From assembly GCF_013393945.1 (NCBI RefSeq), contig NZ_CP040297.1, positions 1,380,804-1,444,803 of the forward strand: DNA of 64,000 bases, read 5' to 3'. This stretch comes from Nostoc sp. TCL26-01. GTDB lineage: Bacteria > Cyanobacteriota > Cyanobacteriia > Cyanobacteriales > Nostocaceae. The notes under the pieces are model-generated. The model searched no databases. It was given only the letters and a program-made list of their open reading frames with translations, and was not told the origin of the DNA. The position numbers were made by a program, and so were the translations under genes. Positions 9,166 to 18,077 of the stretch are shown piece by piece (position 1 is the stretch's first letter; each line of letters opens with the position of its first letter).

Positions 9166-9194
9166 GTAGAGACGTTGCATTGCAACGTCTCTAC
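9166..9194. repeat. 29-bp palindrome GTAGAGACGTTGCA-T-complement, copy 1
   Basis: Perfect 14-bp arms around one central base. The copy at 25266-25294 is identical and shares the next 15 bases (ATAATTTATGTGTAT). A third copy with one central change is at 18364-18392. Here it lies 17 bases after the CsgG-like gene and could act as a terminator hairpin, though no T-run follows. Confidence 0.8.
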
Positions 9195-9352
9195 ATAATT
9201 TATGTGTATCATGATTAACGTGAAATGATATTAGTAGGCGATCGCACAGACTGGGGTAAAATCAAGATACCGGAGATAGTTGAGGTAATCAAGAGTAGAA
9301 AACTTGAAGTTATGTATATTTAAAATTTATACAATTAGTATTATTTAAAACT

Positions 9353-9688
9353 TTATCCTACCCCAAACCCCGATAAATAGCGCATTTTTGGTGTATGAAA
9401 ACCAATAACAATATCTTGTTTAGGCACACCCATTTCCATCAATTCTAAAGCAATATCAGCTTCAGTTGTATTTTGCTGAATCCAAATTTTCTCATTCTTG
9501 ATATCGAGATGAACTATCGGCCCATAAATTCTTTTTTGATTATTCCATCCAACACTAAGAATTTGATAATGATCATGTTCATTATCAAAAATCTGTTCAA
9601 CTTCGACATCGCCATAACTGGGTTTATACTGGAGATATTTAGTTAATAAGTGCTTGACTTTTATCCGATATTCATTTAATTTATCCAT
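9353..9688 (-). CDS. xisI: XisI-like fdxN element excision controlling factor
   Basis: 111 residues matching the XisI family: N-terminal YRIKVKHLLTKYLQYKPSYG, central HDHYQILSVGWNNQKRIYGPIVHLDIKN, then KIWIQQNTTEADIALELMEMGVPKQDIVIGFHTPKMR. XisI and XisH were defined as factors controlling excision of the fdxN element in heterocysts, but Nostocales carry many paralogues unlinked to any element. The gene overlaps the upstream xisH by 13 bases. No fdxN, nif gene or XisF-type recombinase is in the window, so the assignment is to the family, not to a proven excision role. Confidence 0.88.
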   Translation of the reverse strand: MDKLNEYRIKVKHLLTKYLQYKPSYGDVEVEQIFDNEHDHYQILSVGWNNQKRIYGPIVHLDIKNEKIWIQQNTTEADIALELMEMGVPKQDIVIGFHTPKMRYLSGFGVG

Positions 9689-10089
9689 CTTTCTATTTCC
9701 TCCGTCTCAACGTTATAGATAATTAGCTTTAAAGAGTTTTCAATGACTACAGTTTGAATAAAAGGTAAGTTGAAGAAGTCGTTATAAATTACTAATGGTA
9801 CTGCTAAATATAAGGTTCTATTTGGCTCTTCAGCCCGTAAAGCAGTACGATAATTAATGAACTGTCCTAGTGCCATATGAAATTCTGAAATCTTTGAGGC
9901 ACTGACAAAATTTTTAATTTCAACTGCTATTTTTTCTCCTGCTTTCTGGGCAGATATAAGTTGCTCCGCACCCAGATCAATCTGAACATCAACTCCACCA
10001 CATCGAATATTTAGCGGATCATCTGTGACGATCCAGCCATCTTTTTGTAATGCAGACTTCACAATATTGTGGAATAAATCACGAGCCAT
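9676..10089 (-). CDS. xisH: XisH-like PD-(D/E)XK nuclease-fold protein
   Basis: 137 residues of the XisH family. Candidate nuclease-fold residues are visible: Asp38 in DVQIDLG and E57-I58-K59 in AVEIKNF, the typical D...ExK arrangement, followed by the family signature SKISEFHMALGQFINYRTAL. First gene of a two-gene operon with xisI, overlapping by 13 bases. A second pair with the same architecture lies at 20952-21757. Known as a factor needed for developmentally controlled excision in Anabaena; the function of unlinked copies like this one is unknown. Confidence 0.88.
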   Translation of the reverse strand: MARDLFHNIVKSALQKDGWIVTDDPLNIRCGGVDVQIDLGAEQLISAQKAGEKIAVEIKNFVSASKISEFHMALGQFINYRTALRAEEPNRTLYLAVPLVIYNDFFNLPFIQTVVIENSLKLIIYNVETEEIERWIN

Positions 10090-10295
10090 AGCGTTACAAC
10101 ACAGCTACCCTCATCTTAATACAGATTTGGGGTTTGAATAATTCGCTCATAGCGTTTCTCGTTTGAGTTAGGTACATCTCATTGAGATCAGAGGCTAGAG
10201 ACTAGAATTTAGAGTGTACCTATCGTGTAACTGAAAATTGCTATACAGTATAATAAGATAATAGTTTAAAAATGTGGATTTTTTTCTAAAAAACA

Positions 10296-10327
10296 AGAAC
10301 CCCAACTTTTTAAAAAGTCGGGGTTCT
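10296..10327 (-). terminator. Rho-independent-type terminator of the RTX/Calx-beta gene
   Basis: Read on the minus strand, AGAACCCC pairs with GGGGTTCT around an A/T-rich inner stem, followed by a TTGTTTTTT run. It lies 8 bases after the stop of the minus-strand gene ending at 10336. It also belongs to the dispersed hairpin family described at 3088 and 34207. Confidence 0.75.
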
Positions 10328-10335
10328 GTGTATAT

Positions 10336-12834
10336 CTAGGCAATCAAACTAAAATCACTAGCACTCAAAGTAATATCAGGATTACCCAAACGGGCAAACT
10401 CAAACACAGTTCCCGTACCCAAAACATTACTATCCTGATTGTAGAACACACTACCACTACCTTGGCTAAACACAATCCGGGCATTGCTGGCATTGACAAA
10501 CTCATCATCACTGACAACAGCAAAATCAGATAAAGCTTGTCCCACACCATTAATCACAGCTGTGAAACTAGCCTTACTCAACACAATCAAATCTTGTCCT
10601 ACAGCAAAGTCGCTAATGTAATCAACACCTAAAGTGCTGACTCCACCACCTTGGAACAGATACCTATCCCTACCAGCACCGCCAGTGAGAATATCATCAC
10701 CCGCACCGCCAAAGAGAGTATCATCTCCAGCTAAACCTTGGATTTGGTCATTACCACTACCACCACTGAGGATATTATTCAACGAATTACCAGTCAGACG
10801 GTCATTTCCTGCACCACCCGTAGCGTTTTCGATGACATTATTGGCAGAGAGAATCAATTTGAGATTGCTATTCACCGTTTGCGATGTCGTCACACCCAAA
10901 TTCACCTTCACACCCACAGTGCTACCAGTAAAGTTAATCGTATCGATACCGCCTGTGGTAGTTTCTGTAATTGTGTCAGTTCCCAAGGTGGTATTAGCTA
11001 CGTAGGCATAAGTATCATTGCCATCACCACCAGCAAGAGTGTTATTAGCACTATTACCTTTGAGGATGTTATTACCTGCATTCCCTGTCCCACTGATGGC
11101 TGCTGTGCCTGTAAGAGTGAGGTTTTCCACATTAGTGGGTAACGTAGTAGTAACCGCAGTACTCAGAGTATCGGTGATAGTTGTCGTGACTGTATTGGTT
11201 GTCCCCAGAGTCGCATTGGTAGGAGAAGTCAGCTTCAGAGTAAAGGTTTCATCAACTTCGTTGACTGAATCATTGAGAATGGGGATATTGATGACCTTAC
11301 TCGTATCTCCTGGGTTGAAAGTCAGAGTTCCAGTTGTGGCGGTGTAGTCTGAACCTGCTGTAGCCGTACCATTAGCCGTAGTGTATTGGACTGTGATAGT
11401 TTGGCTACTGGGATTTGATAAACTGATGGTGTAACCAGCGTTTTGAGGATTAGTTAAACCTTCGACAATGGTTTGATTAGCGCTGAGTTTGATTATAGGT
11501 TGAGGGTCGTCATCGATAATACTAACTGTTGCATTAGAGACTGTACCCAAGGTTGCGCCACCTGTGGGATTACTTAAAGTAAGTGTGATGGTTTCATTAG
11601 ATTCATCTATGATGTCATTGACAATAGGAATGGTAACGGTTTTGCTGGTTTCCCCATCGGCAAAATTAACAGTAATTGCTGTGTTGTTGTAGTCGCTTGG
11701 TGCTTTAGCTGTGCCATCTTTTAAGTTGATTTTGGCACTCACAGCCCCATCATTACCATTGGTGCGAGTGACAGTTACAGCTGCGATAGGGGTTCCATCT
11801 TCTCGGACACTAAATTGAGGAGAACTAAAAACTAAGGTTCCGTTATTTGGCGAAGTGTTACTGTAAATTGTAGCTGTAAATTCCGATGTATCATACAAAT
11901 CATTACTATCTCTAGGATCGAGAGCAAAATCAACAAATGACCCCTTATTTACGGCAACTCTAACTTTATAATTAATGCCTTGTCCTCCATCTAGAATTTG
12001 TGACCAAGTTTCTACCCCGTCAACGAAAATTCGTCCAACAATGCCATAGCTGCTGCTAAGAGATTTTAAATCTCCAGAAATATCAACAGTACCGTCAATT
12101 TCACTTACCCAACGTCGAACTGCCCATTGCTCAACAGGTAGCCGACCTCCACCTGTTGTTTTTCCATTAGGATGACCACTTATTGCTCTTAGATTTGTCC
12201 AATAAGTTCCTTCTTGAACGAACCAAGTAGAAGAATCGATAAACTGGGTCATCAATTGGAAATCAGAACTATTAAATGGCCCGTTATAGTAACCGTAATA
12301 CCAGTTATTTTGTCCTTGAATAGCTGAAAATTCTGTTTGAGAATTGGCTATTTCGAGGCTATTACTGGCCGTTCTAATTAACTCTACATTGTCCAGCAGC
12401 AGTCCGTAAGTATCTCCACCAGCATGGTCAAAAATCAACTTTCCATTTGCTGCTGAAGTAATTGTAAAGCTACGGGTAAACTTAGTGAATGGTTGAGAAC
12501 TGCTGAGGATAAAAGTTTCACTAAACAGATTTCCAACAGATACAGCAACAGAATTAGTATCTCCTCGTTGAGAACCTGCTAGGGAAAAACTGAGAGTAAC
12601 TTTATCTCCTGTATTAAAGTTAAATATTGTTTTAGATTCTAGGCGACTAGCATTATTGGTACTACCGTCTAAATCTAAATACAAACCATTTCTCGGTAAA
12701 TAATCATCCTTGCCATTACCAACTAAATCAAGACTACCATCGGTAATAGTCCAATTAGCTAAATTAGTATAGTTATATTTCCAAACACCGTTGTTTTCAG
12801 AATTAAAGTTATCGTTCAGTAAAAAAATAGCCAT
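10336..12834 (-). CDS. Calx-beta and RTX (haemolysin-type calcium-binding) exoprotein
   Basis: 832 residues without a Sec signal, consistent with type I secretion. Order of parts: an N-terminal beta-rich module (about 1-165) ending in LLLDNVELIRT; a second module (about 170-330) with WYYGYYNGPFNSSDFQL; two Calx-beta domains (about 335-445 and 450-555), each with the FADGETSKTVTIPIVND-type core; and RTX nonapeptides near residues 590-610 and 690-730 (GGSGNDQIQGLAGDDTLFGG). The C-terminus DITLSASDFSLIA resembles secretion tails of cyanobacterial RTX proteins. Calcium binding is expected. No ABC/HlyD exporter genes are adjacent. A clear ribosome binding site (AAAAAGGAGAA) precedes the ATG. Confidence 0.87.
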   Translation of the reverse strand: MAIFLLNDNFNSENNGVWKYNYTNLANWTITDGSLDLVGNGKDDYLPRNGLYLDLDGSTNNASRLESKTIFNFNTGDKVTLSFSLAGSQRGDTNSVAVSVGNLFSETFILSSSQPFTKFTRSFTITSAANGKLIFDHAGGDTYGLLLDNVELIRTASNSLEIANSQTEFSAIQGQNNWYYGYYNGPFNSSDFQLMTQFIDSSTWFVQEGTYWTNLRAISGHPNGKTTGGGRLPVEQWAVRRWVSEIDGTVDISGDLKSLSSSYGIVGRIFVDGVETWSQILDGGQGINYKVRVAVNKGSFVDFALDPRDSNDLYDTSEFTATIYSNTSPNNGTLVFSSPQFSVREDGTPIAAVTVTRTNGNDGAVSAKINLKDGTAKAPSDYNNTAITVNFADGETSKTVTIPIVNDIIDESNETITLTLSNPTGGATLGTVSNATVSIIDDDPQPIIKLSANQTIVEGLTNPQNAGYTISLSNPSSQTITVQYTTANGTATAGSDYTATTGTLTFNPGDTSKVINIPILNDSVNEVDETFTLKLTSPTNATLGTTNTVTTTITDTLSTAVTTTLPTNVENLTLTGTAAISGTGNAGNNILKGNSANNTLAGGDGNDTYAYVANTTLGTDTITETTTGGIDTINFTGSTVGVKVNLGVTTSQTVNSNLKLILSANNVIENATGGAGNDRLTGNSLNNILSGGSGNDQIQGLAGDDTLFGGAGDDILTGGAGRDRYLFQGGGVSTLGVDYISDFAVGQDLIVLSKASFTAVINGVGQALSDFAVVSDDEFVNASNARIVFSQGSGSVFYNQDSNVLGTGTVFEFARLGNPDITLSASDFSLIA

Positions 12835-12955
12835 ATTTGTATTCTCCTTTTTGGGTTTGTAGATGTTTCAGATATGAATTGATGAATGATGCAATGACTT
12901 GTAAATTTCATCACAACTGCGTTTGATTAACACAATAAATAATTGACATGAGGAT

Positions 12956-13141
12956 TTGTTAGCCATTTCTGCCAATTTGATTGCACCTTTGTGCCATCTT
13001 GGTTGCATTTTGGCGCAAAATATAGTGAGCGGTTATTTGTATTGGGTTGAAGATGGAAAATTGCTGTGTATAGATCCCCTCCTTCCACAGCCCATTACAG
13101 GAGTAAAGACGCTAAAATTTGTAGCAGTTGACAACGGTTAA
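12956..13141 (+). CDS. Possible small ORF upstream of antitoxin-like gene
   Basis: An open frame starting with TTG, or a GTG at 13025 giving 38 residues. The C-terminal half (GYLYWVEDGKLLCIDPLLPQPITG) looks protein-like and ends 4 bases before the next ATG, which would fit an operon. There is no ribosome binding site and no family I recognise. It may be a fragment or chance frame. Confidence 0.3.
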   Translation: MLAISANLIAPLCHLGCILAQNIVSGYLYWVEDGKLLCIDPLLPQPITGVKTLKFVAVDNG

Positions 13142-13145
13142 GTTA

Positions 13146-13397
13146 ATGAGTCCCTCACTTGAAAAAATTTTAAGCGAGATTGAAGAACTGACTCCAGAAG
13201 AGCAATTGACAGTGATGGGGCATTTGGTGGAACGTGTGAAGAAACATATCACTCAAGCGCAACCAAAACGCAAATGGAACGATTTGAAGGGTATGGCTCC
13301 CTATCCGCTATTGGGTGAGGATGCTCAGGAATGGGTTTCGGGGACTCGACGGGAAGGAGATGAGCATCGAGAACGGTTGCTGCGAGGAGAGGAATGA
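13146..13397 (+). CDS. Small antitoxin-like hypothetical protein
   Basis: 83 residues from the ATG at 13146; an in-frame TTG at 13128 is less likely. The N-terminal helix (LEKILSEIEELTPEEQLTVMGHLVERV) has the PEEQ pattern common to small cyanobacterial proteins that accompany toxin genes. The C-terminus (EWVSGTRREGDEHRERLLRGEE) is charged and resembles toxin-binding tails. No toxin gene follows; the next 200 bases hold a repeat and a fragment of the downstream Rpn-type gene. It may be an orphan antitoxin. Function not established. Confidence 0.6.
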   Translation: MSPSLEKILSEIEELTPEEQLTVMGHLVERVKKHITQAQPKRKWNDLKGMAPYPLLGEDAQEWVSGTRREGDEHRERLLRGEE

Positions 13398-13423
13398 GGA
13401 TTAGTGATGCGTTACTACTTAGT

Positions 13424-13489
13424 TGGTGCGTGACGCTATAAGTCTCATTGCTTCTTTAAAATCTGATCGGAGCGTCACACACCCTACTA
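13424..13489. repeat. GTAGGGTGTG/TGCGTGACGC palindromic repeat
   Basis: GGTGCGTGACGCT at the left and AGCGTCACACACCCTAC at the right form an inverted pair. It belongs to the family also seen at 126-180 and 16471-16536. Confidence 0.6.
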
Positions 13490-13493
13490 CTTT

Positions 13494-13568
13494 TGCGTGA
13501 GCAATTAGAAAATCTGGGCGAAGCATTGCTGGATTTTAGCAGTATGGTTACTGAGGGCTTAAGCTAAT
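13494..13568 (+). pseudogene. 3'-end fragment of an Rpn-type gene
   Basis: The frame reads REQLENLGEALLDFSSM then VTEGLS and stop. This matches the C-terminus of the intact gene ending at 14459 (SLEQLENLGEALLDFTSM), with an internal deletion before the shared GGCTTAAGCTAATC tail. DNA identity is high, so the copy is recent or kept similar by conversion. No 5' part is present. Confidence 0.8.
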
Positions 13569-13619
13569 CAACAGGAGTACGCGATCGCCTTCATCATTGC
13601 TCGTGTAGTAACATATCTC

Positions 13620-14459
13620 ATGCGTCGAGATTCCATATTTTACAAACTGTTTCAACAATCACCCACACTGCTATTTGAACTATTGACAAATCCACCGACA
13701 AATGCGTATGAATATAAATTTGATTCAGTAGCTGTCAAAGAACCAAAATTTGAGATTGATGGCGTGTTTCTCCCACCAGAAACCGGAAATCCGGGGACAG
13801 TGTATTTCTGTGAAGTGCAGTTTTACAAGGATGAAAGACTGTATGAGCGAGTATTTGCCGAATCTTGGTTATATTTCTATCGCTACCGGGATAGGTTTAG
13901 TGATTGGCAAATAGTCATTATTTACCCATCACGTAGTCTGGAACAAAGTGATCTTTATCCTCACCGAGCATTTCTTTCTAGCGAACAAGTGCATCGGATA
14001 TATTTGAATGAGTTAGGAGATATTCGCGCCTTACCTATGTGGGTAGCTTTAATGGTGTTGACAACGGTAAATGAGCAACTAGCACCACAGGAAGCTAGAT
14101 ATTTACTAGAACGTTCTGCTATTGAACAGACTGCAACTACAAATCGCGCCATAATTGAATTAATTACTACAATCATGGTGTACAAGTTTGAACACCTTAG
14201 CCGCGCAGAGGTAGAAAAAATGTTAGGTATTACACTCCAAGAAACACGAGTTTACAGAGAAATTAAGGAAGAGGCAGAACAAAGAGAAAAATCGCTCATT
14301 CTTCGCCAACTAACTCGACGAGTAGGAGAATTACCGCAACAGGTGCGTGAGCAGGTGGAAACTCTATCTTTAGAGCAATTAGAAAATCTGGGCGAAGCAT
14401 TGCTGGATTTTACCAGTATGGCTAATTTGCACTCATGGTTAGAAGCACTCAAGGCTTAA
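13620..14459 (+). CDS. Rpn family recombination-promoting nuclease/putative transposase (DUF2887)
   Basis: 279 residues. The N-terminal nuclease domain shows a PD-(D/E)XK-like set: Asp47 in EIDGVF, then Glu65 and Gln67 in FCEVQFYKDERLYERVFAESW (the E-x-Q variant), followed by WQIVIIYPSRSLEQ. The C-terminal region is helical (VEKMLGITLQETRVYREIKEEAEQ, then a coiled stretch and LEQLENLGEALLDF). The family was first labelled putative transposase; characterised relatives (RpnA) promote RecA-independent recombination and have DNase activity. These genes are multicopy in cyanobacteria. Broken fragments of the same gene lie immediately before and after it. Confidence 0.85.
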   Translation: MRRDSIFYKLFQQSPTLLFELLTNPPTNAYEYKFDSVAVKEPKFEIDGVFLPPETGNPGTVYFCEVQFYKDERLYERVFAESWLYFYRYRDRFSDWQIVIIYPSRSLEQSDLYPHRAFLSSEQVHRIYLNELGDIRALPMWVALMVLTTVNEQLAPQEARYLLERSAIEQTATTNRAIIELITTIMVYKFEHLSRAEVEKMLGITLQETRVYREIKEEAEQREKSLILRQLTRRVGELPQQVREQVETLSLEQLENLGEALLDFTSMANLHSWLEALKA

Positions 14460-14463
14460 GCTA

Positions 14464-14500
14464 ATCGCACAGAGGTAGAAAAAAATGTTAGAAATTACTA
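14464..14500 (+). pseudogene. Short internal-fragment duplicate of the Rpn-type gene
   Basis: Directly after the stop codon, CGCACAGAGGTAGAAAAAAA... repeats the internal stretch at about 14203-14240 (encoding RAEVEKMLGIT), with an extra A in the A-run that breaks the frame. The residual match is short, so this is a remnant only. Confidence 0.6.
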
Positions 14501-14514
14501 AAGAAGTCGGGGAG

Positions 14515-16416
14515 CTAAAATCGCCACAACGAGAATTTTTTTGCAGTCCAGGTGAGTTGACAAACCATGCCTTTTGGTGAATTAGGATAGCGCTTAAATT
14601 CACCATGTAACTGTTTGGCTAAATTTTTAGCTAGCTTGGTTCCCATCCCTGAATGTGGAGATAAATCTGCCATCGCCTCAATCTTTAAACCGTTATCTGC
14701 GACTCGAATGACATTTTTCCCCTCTTCTTGAGTACAAATTACCTCAAGACGAGTAGTTCCATGAGCATATTTTCTGACATTACGCAATGCTTCTTCTAAA
14801 AAACGGCAGAGACTTCGTTTTTGTTCTGTAGTTAAATGGCGTTCATCAAGTGGTTCAAATTTGAGTACTTTATATTTGATATTTTGAAAGTATGTATAAT
14901 CTCGTTCTACAATCTCGTTGTAGACTTCAAAGAGAATTTCATCCAAAGGTTGAGATAAATCTAGTCTTTGCTCTTGTTGTAAATAAAAACTATCTACGTC
15001 AATTACAGCCTCTTGTCTGACTAAATCATAAACATCGCGTAATTCTTGATTGAGTTGCTGAAGTTTAGATACAAATTCTGGAGGTGATAAGCTTTCATCG
15101 CTTTGCACTTCTCGCAAAATGATGTTTAATGTTTGCAAGGGATGACTATGGATAGCATCGAAGGTTTGGTCGATAATTAGCTGTCGGTCTTGAATGCGAT
15201 TTAAGGCTTCATTGTATCGATAAAAAGCTGCTAAACCTATACCATTCAAGACTAAAGTTAAAAATGCTGGGACAAGGGGAATCCACCAACCAATAATAAT
15301 TAATCCATAACAGATTATCACTAGACAAAAAATAGCGATCGCCATCCCAAACAGCAGCTTCCAGGGATTGTAAATGACACGCCCTAAAACTAATCCTAAA
15401 ACCCCCCAAGTAATAATCCATAAATATTCCCAGCCATCAGCCCAAACATTAATCATTGAGCGCTGATCTAATACTGCACTAACTAATTGACTCACTACAT
15501 GAGCTTGGATTTCCACACCATGAATTAGGGCTGGATTTTTGCTATTAATTGCTGATGAAGTTGCATAATCTTTAGCGCTGGAACTAGTCATCCCAATCAT
15601 GACTATTTTGCCACGAATCCAATCAGGATTGACCTGGCCGCTTTGAATTTCTGTGAGGGAAACTCTGTGAAAAGGTTTTTGGCGATCGCGCACATTAATT
15701 AATATTTGGCTACTGTTAGCATCGGCTCGAATATATCCACCTGAGTTGGGCTGAAATCGAGGTATAATAGTTGAATTAAACTTGATTCCATACTCGTCAT
15801 TTTCTACATTTTCTAAAAAAATATTTTTTGTTTTTAAATAACACTCTGTCAACTTCAAAGGAAAAGAAAATCGCCATTTTTTATCGTTGTTTAGTGCCAT
15901 TAAAAGGCTACGTCTTTGCTTGCCATCTGTGTCAATTAAAGCATCAGCAAATCCTATTTGCTTATCAGGTAAATTAGGTGGAGCATGAAAAAATTCACCC
16001 TTGGTATCACCTATAGCTTTCTCAATACCAATTAAGTTTTTAGTTGTTTGAAAAATTTCCACAATTTCCTTATGTCCTGGTTCTTGTGGTAAGTCTCTGA
16101 TAATATCTAGTCCAATGACAACGGGTTGATAACTTTTTAATAGCTTTAATAGTTTAGCAATATCTCTATCAGGAATTGGATATGATTTAATCTGCTTTAT
16201 ATCCTTCTCATTAATCCCTATAATCAAAATTCTTTCATCTAATTTTTCTTGGGGACGCAGGTACATAAGCTTATCAAACAAAGACCATTCTAGAAATTGC
16301 AATGTCCCCAACAATCGCAATATTATTATAAACAGAATTGCCGAAAATCCTGGTATTAGTCCTAAATAGAAAGTTTTGTTTTCTAAATTAATTTTTCTCC
16401 AAAATCGAGAAATCAT
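14515..16416 (-). CDS. CHASE2 domain sensor histidine kinase
   Basis: 633 residues. After one N-terminal membrane segment (about 17-37) comes a periplasmic CHASE2 domain (about 40-320: LRPQEKLDERILIIGINEKDI, VVIGLDIIRDLP, and GKIVMIGMTSSSAKDY). Three further membrane helices follow (about 330-400). The cytoplasmic kinase part has an H-box of the HisKA_3 type, DAIHSHPLQTL, and an ATPase domain with N-box EEALRNVRKYAHG, G1 VADNG and G2 SGMGTKLAKNLA. The ligand of CHASE2 is unknown. A response regulator and a degenerate kinase-like protein lie just upstream on the same strand, so the three probably work together. Confidence 0.9.
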   Translation of the reverse strand: MISRFWRKINLENKTFYLGLIPGFSAILFIIILRLLGTLQFLEWSLFDKLMYLRPQEKLDERILIIGINEKDIKQIKSYPIPDRDIAKLLKLLKSYQPVVIGLDIIRDLPQEPGHKEIVEIFQTTKNLIGIEKAIGDTKGEFFHAPPNLPDKQIGFADALIDTDGKQRRSLLMALNNDKKWRFSFPLKLTECYLKTKNIFLENVENDEYGIKFNSTIIPRFQPNSGGYIRADANSSQILINVRDRQKPFHRVSLTEIQSGQVNPDWIRGKIVMIGMTSSSAKDYATSSAINSKNPALIHGVEIQAHVVSQLVSAVLDQRSMINVWADGWEYLWIITWGVLGLVLGRVIYNPWKLLFGMAIAIFCLVIICYGLIIIGWWIPLVPAFLTLVLNGIGLAAFYRYNEALNRIQDRQLIIDQTFDAIHSHPLQTLNIILREVQSDESLSPPEFVSKLQQLNQELRDVYDLVRQEAVIDVDSFYLQQEQRLDLSQPLDEILFEVYNEIVERDYTYFQNIKYKVLKFEPLDERHLTTEQKRSLCRFLEEALRNVRKYAHGTTRLEVICTQEEGKNVIRVADNGLKIEAMADLSPHSGMGTKLAKNLAKQLHGEFKRYPNSPKGMVCQLTWTAKKFSLWRF

Positions 16417-16470
16417 AAAATTTTTAGAGATTTTACATTTTTATTAGTTAATACTTTCCTAAATATTTCA

Positions 16471-16536
16471 TCGGTGGGCTAACGCATCATCAAAAATCTT
16501 AGGTGCGTTAGGACTAAAGTCCATAACACACCCTAC
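16471..16536. repeat. GTAGGGTGTGTTA-family palindromic repeat
   Basis: Minus-strand copy of the repeat at 126-180: CTAACGCA near the left and TAACACACCCTAC at the right, with an inner GGTGCGTTAG. It lies between the response regulator and the CHASE2 kinase genes. Confidence 0.6.
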
Positions 16537-16547
16537 TATTAATCTGA

Positions 16548-17219
16548 CTAATCAATTAACCCTTCTTCTCTTGCGCGAATTTCAGCTTGAATGCGGAGAT
16601 TCTTGCTCTTATCTGGGTAAACTCCTAACACATCGTAAATTTTAGTCCAATAGTGGCGAACTGTTCGTTCAGCAACATTCAGTCGCTGTCCAATAGGAAT
16701 ATCATGTAATCCTTCTTTAAATGCCATTTGTATAACTTTGATCCATTCTGGTTTTAATTCCAAGCCAGAACGCATTTCTTTAGGAGTATAATTAACACCT
16801 CTCAGCGCCCAATCAACTTTAGTTAACATCTCATTCATTGGCAAGCCTTTATCTGCAACTGTAAAACCTCCTTCATGATTACTAATTGCTGCTTTGAGTC
16901 GGATTAAAGCACGAGGAGTTGCGGTTTGAATCACAATATTGAGAGTTGGATATTGACGCATCAAGGTCTTAATTAACTGAATACCATTCTCAGTTTGAGC
17001 AGTTTCCCCAACGTTTGCTGGCATAGATAAATCAAATATAATTAAATCAAACTTGATACTTTCAGCTTGATTGAGTGCTGATTTAATGGTTTGTGCTTGG
17101 AAAATATCAGCTTCTGGATAATGCTGCTTTAATACATTGACAGTTGCATATAAAACTGATTCGTGATCATCAATCACCAAAATTTTCTGTTTGTTTGGCT
17201 TTTCTACACATTGATACAT
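16548..17219 (-). CDS. LuxR-type response regulator
   Basis: 223 residues from the ATG at 17219. A longer frame to 17339 exists, but its first 40 codons run through a hairpin repeat (GGTGGGCATTTCCCACC at 17295-17311). The receiver domain shows the acidic pair DDHES and the phospho-acceptor Asp in LIIFDLSMP. The output end has a LuxR/NarL-like helix-turn-helix: KEGLHDIPIGQRLNVAERTV then RHYWTKIYDVLGV. Probably receives phosphate from the CHASE2 kinase encoded just downstream. It is 129 bases from the upstream kinase-like gene. Confidence 0.85.
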   Translation of the reverse strand: MYQCVEKPNKQKILVIDDHESVLYATVNVLKQHYPEADIFQAQTIKSALNQAESIKFDLIIFDLSMPANVGETAQTENGIQLIKTLMRQYPTLNIVIQTATPRALIRLKAAISNHEGGFTVADKGLPMNEMLTKVDWALRGVNYTPKEMRSGLELKPEWIKVIQMAFKEGLHDIPIGQRLNVAERTVRHYWTKIYDVLGVYPDKSKNLRIQAEIRAREEGLID

Positions 17220-17348
17220 ATATAGGCATCCATTTTGATTAGTGAATTGATTTGCGTATTCAAGCAATAGAGTTCTAGCGATAGTATTTGTAGGGTGGGC
17301 ATTTCCCACCACATCCATGTCTTTTAATTCGGAAATCAAATATTAGTT

Positions 17349-18077
17349 CTATATGTTCATATCTGTCCGTAAATGTTGCCAACGGAAATACCAAGTTTCA
17401 GTATTATTGTTGTGCTGATACAAGCATTCTCCAAATATTAAAAAATTAAATGTATATCGCAGATAGTCTAACTCTAGAAAGTTTGATTTATAAGTTTTAT
17501 TTTGTATATTTGAATCAGTCAATCGAACCATAATTTCACTAAAGTTTTTTCGTGGTCTTAAGCTAATAAATATAGATAGGGTATTGGGAATTGTTGCTAA
17601 AGTAATTTGCAAAAACTCTTCTAGTATCATCAAAATTAAACGATTGGTAGAAGGTAATTCCTGATGCCATTCCGTAGGCAATTCTATTTGCAATTTTAAT
17701 CCAGGAAGGCGTGATTCCCATTTAGTTAATAAATACCAAATTGCTAGCGGTAGACTATTATCAATGTGTGGAGGAGATAAATAGTCACTTAGTTCCTTTA
17801 AAGAATGATGAAACTTTTCGATAGTTGCCAAGAAATATTGGTCTTGCTCTGGTTGAGAGAAAGCGGGATTTATAGATGATATTTCTAAATGTCTGCGGAT
17901 AACAAATGACTCTTGCAGCAAACCATTTTGAATTGTTTCACCAGCTTGATACATTCTCAGCCATTGCCTACTATTCCACCAAATTAACGCTCTTTGTGTT
18001 TGCTGATAAGATATTAACAAGTAGAATAAAACCGCAACACAAGTAAGAATTACTACAAAGTATGTGAGAACAAGCAT
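17349..18077 (-). CDS. Degenerate histidine-kinase-like membrane protein
   Basis: 242 residues with one N-terminal membrane helix (about 2-24). The next segment, AGETIQNGLLQESFVIRRHLE, aligns by eye with the dimerisation/H-box of HisKA_3 kinases (REIHDGLLQ...LRLQLE), but the phospho-acceptor His-Asp pair is Gln-Asn. In the expected ATP-binding half, MILEEFLQITLATIPNT sits where the N-box should be and RLTDSNI where G1 (ADNG) should be; Asn and Gly ligands are missing. It therefore looks like a pseudokinase, perhaps an adaptor for the neighbouring response regulator. This family call is my own alignment and is moderately secure. Confidence 0.6.
   Translation of the reverse strand: MLVLTYFVVILTCVAVLFYLLISYQQTQRALIWWNSRQWLRMYQAGETIQNGLLQESFVIRRHLEISSINPAFSQPEQDQYFLATIEKFHHSLKELSDYLSPPHIDNSLPLAIWYLLTKWESRLPGLKLQIELPTEWHQELPSTNRLILMILEEFLQITLATIPNTLSIFISLRPRKNFSEIMVRLTDSNIQNKTYKSNFLELDYLRYTFNFLIFGECLYQHNNNTETWYFRWQHLRTDMNI

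Noticed and set aside
10634..11347. Long plus-strand frames opposite the RTX/Calx-beta gene
   Set aside because: They are antisense shadows of Gly/Asp/Thr-rich repeats, which give Pro/Val/Ser-rich frames without family features.
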